From: Xenophilus aerolatus
GTDB taxonomy: Bacteria; Pseudomonadota; Gammaproteobacteria; Burkholderiales; Burkholderiaceae_C
Direction of reading: 5' to 3'
NCBI GenBank assembly: GCA_029968055.1
Contig: JASCNX010000002.1
Location: 496,001-560,000, forward strand
DNA: 64,000 nt
Made by a program: the position numbers and the translations under genes. Of the stretch, positions 63,747-64,000 are shown piece by piece. Position 1 is the stretch's first letter; the number at the start of each line of letters is the position of its first letter. Below the pieces are notes generated by a model. It had not been told where the DNA came from, made no database searches, and worked only from the letters and a program-made list of their open reading frames with translations.

Positions 63747-64000
63747 CGGCGCCCGCCCTTGCTCGGTAGGCGCATGAGCTTCTGAGGAACGCGTCCTTCG
63801 CGCCCGCGCGCTGGCCGCACAGAATGCGCCGGCCCTGCGCGCCGGCGGCCGCTGCAGGCCGGTCGCCCTGCGTGCCCAGCGCCGCCAGGCTGCGCCGAAG
63901 CGGTGCCGCGCAGCCGGCATCGCACCAGCCGGGTGCCGGCGCCGCGGTGCTGGCTCCAGCGATCGCGCATCGCTGGCACTTGGTGGCGCCCGGTCCGGGC
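63747..64000. other. No gene seen at right end
   Basis: The last 254 bases after the MocR-type gene show no supported open frame, hairpin of note or repeat. They may hold the promoter or the end of a gene beyond the window. Confidence 0.5.

Noticed and set aside
63587-63979. A minus-strand open frame at the right end
   Set aside because: It overlaps the end of the MocR-type gene and is Arg-rich without a domain or ribosome site.

Overview
This window looks like chromosomal DNA from a high-GC betaproteobacterium of the Burkholderiales, most likely a Comamonadaceae relative of Variovorax or Xenophilus. The reasons are GC near 70 percent, seven Bug-family (TctC-like) periplasmic receptors, several IclR, LysR, AraC and MocR regulators beside aromatic-catabolism genes, and housekeeping genes (tsaB, rimI, pyrF, dacB) typical of that order. 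No rRNA, tRNA, CRISPR array, integrase or complete insertion sequence was seen.

Layout. 1-12.1 kb: a truncated lipoprotein lipase/esterase, a 403-bp quasi-palindrome, dacB, a DUF3253 protein, an EamA exporter, tsaB-rimI-UDG-like, pyrF, and a DUF1800/DUF1501 pair. 12.1-19.7 kb: an IclR regulator divergent from a homogentisate operon (MBL-fold protein, MhaA-like flavin hydroxylase, small DUF2783 protein, hmgA, Bug receptor, fahA). 19.7-30.3 kb: a Bug gene, a second IclR regulator, and a nine-gene minus-strand operon (two paralogous PDC-hydrolase-like amidohydrolases, three Bug receptors, an RraA-type aldolase, a D-2-hydroxyacid dehydrogenase, an MBL lipoprotein, an SMP-30 lactonase). The lone Bug gene and the nine-gene operon carry nearly identical promoter/operator modules, which suggests one local IclR regulon. 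30.4-39.1 kb: a hotdog thioesterase, a LysR regulator divergent from a 3-hydroxybenzoate-6-hydroxylase-like gene, two Bug genes, an FAD oxidoreductase, a VOC protein, a lipoprotein and tesB.

39.3-50.6 kb: a solitary LIV-type binding protein, a lower-GC beta-propeller lipoprotein beside an octamer tandem repeat, and an anthranilate-dioxygenase-like operon (alpha, beta, ferredoxin) running into a complete branched-chain-type ABC transporter, with a divergent AraC regulator resembling AndR. 50.6-63.7 kb: an orphan but intact-looking ATP synthase c subunit, an EamA transporter, a COG0523 metallochaperone GTPase next to a YtcJ-like amidohydrolase, a full peptide-type ABC transporter, a PuuB-like FAD oxidase, a SnoaL-like protein, and a divergent MocR-type regulator.

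Taken together, most of the window is an accessory catabolic region that imports organic or aromatic acids by Bug receptors and ABC transporters, hydroxylates and cleaves rings, and opens lactones. The most intriguing parts are the nine-gene operon with its shared IclR-linked promoters, the orphan atpE-like gene, and the metallochaperone/amidohydrolase pair. Function calls are read from protein motifs by eye; no database search was possible.
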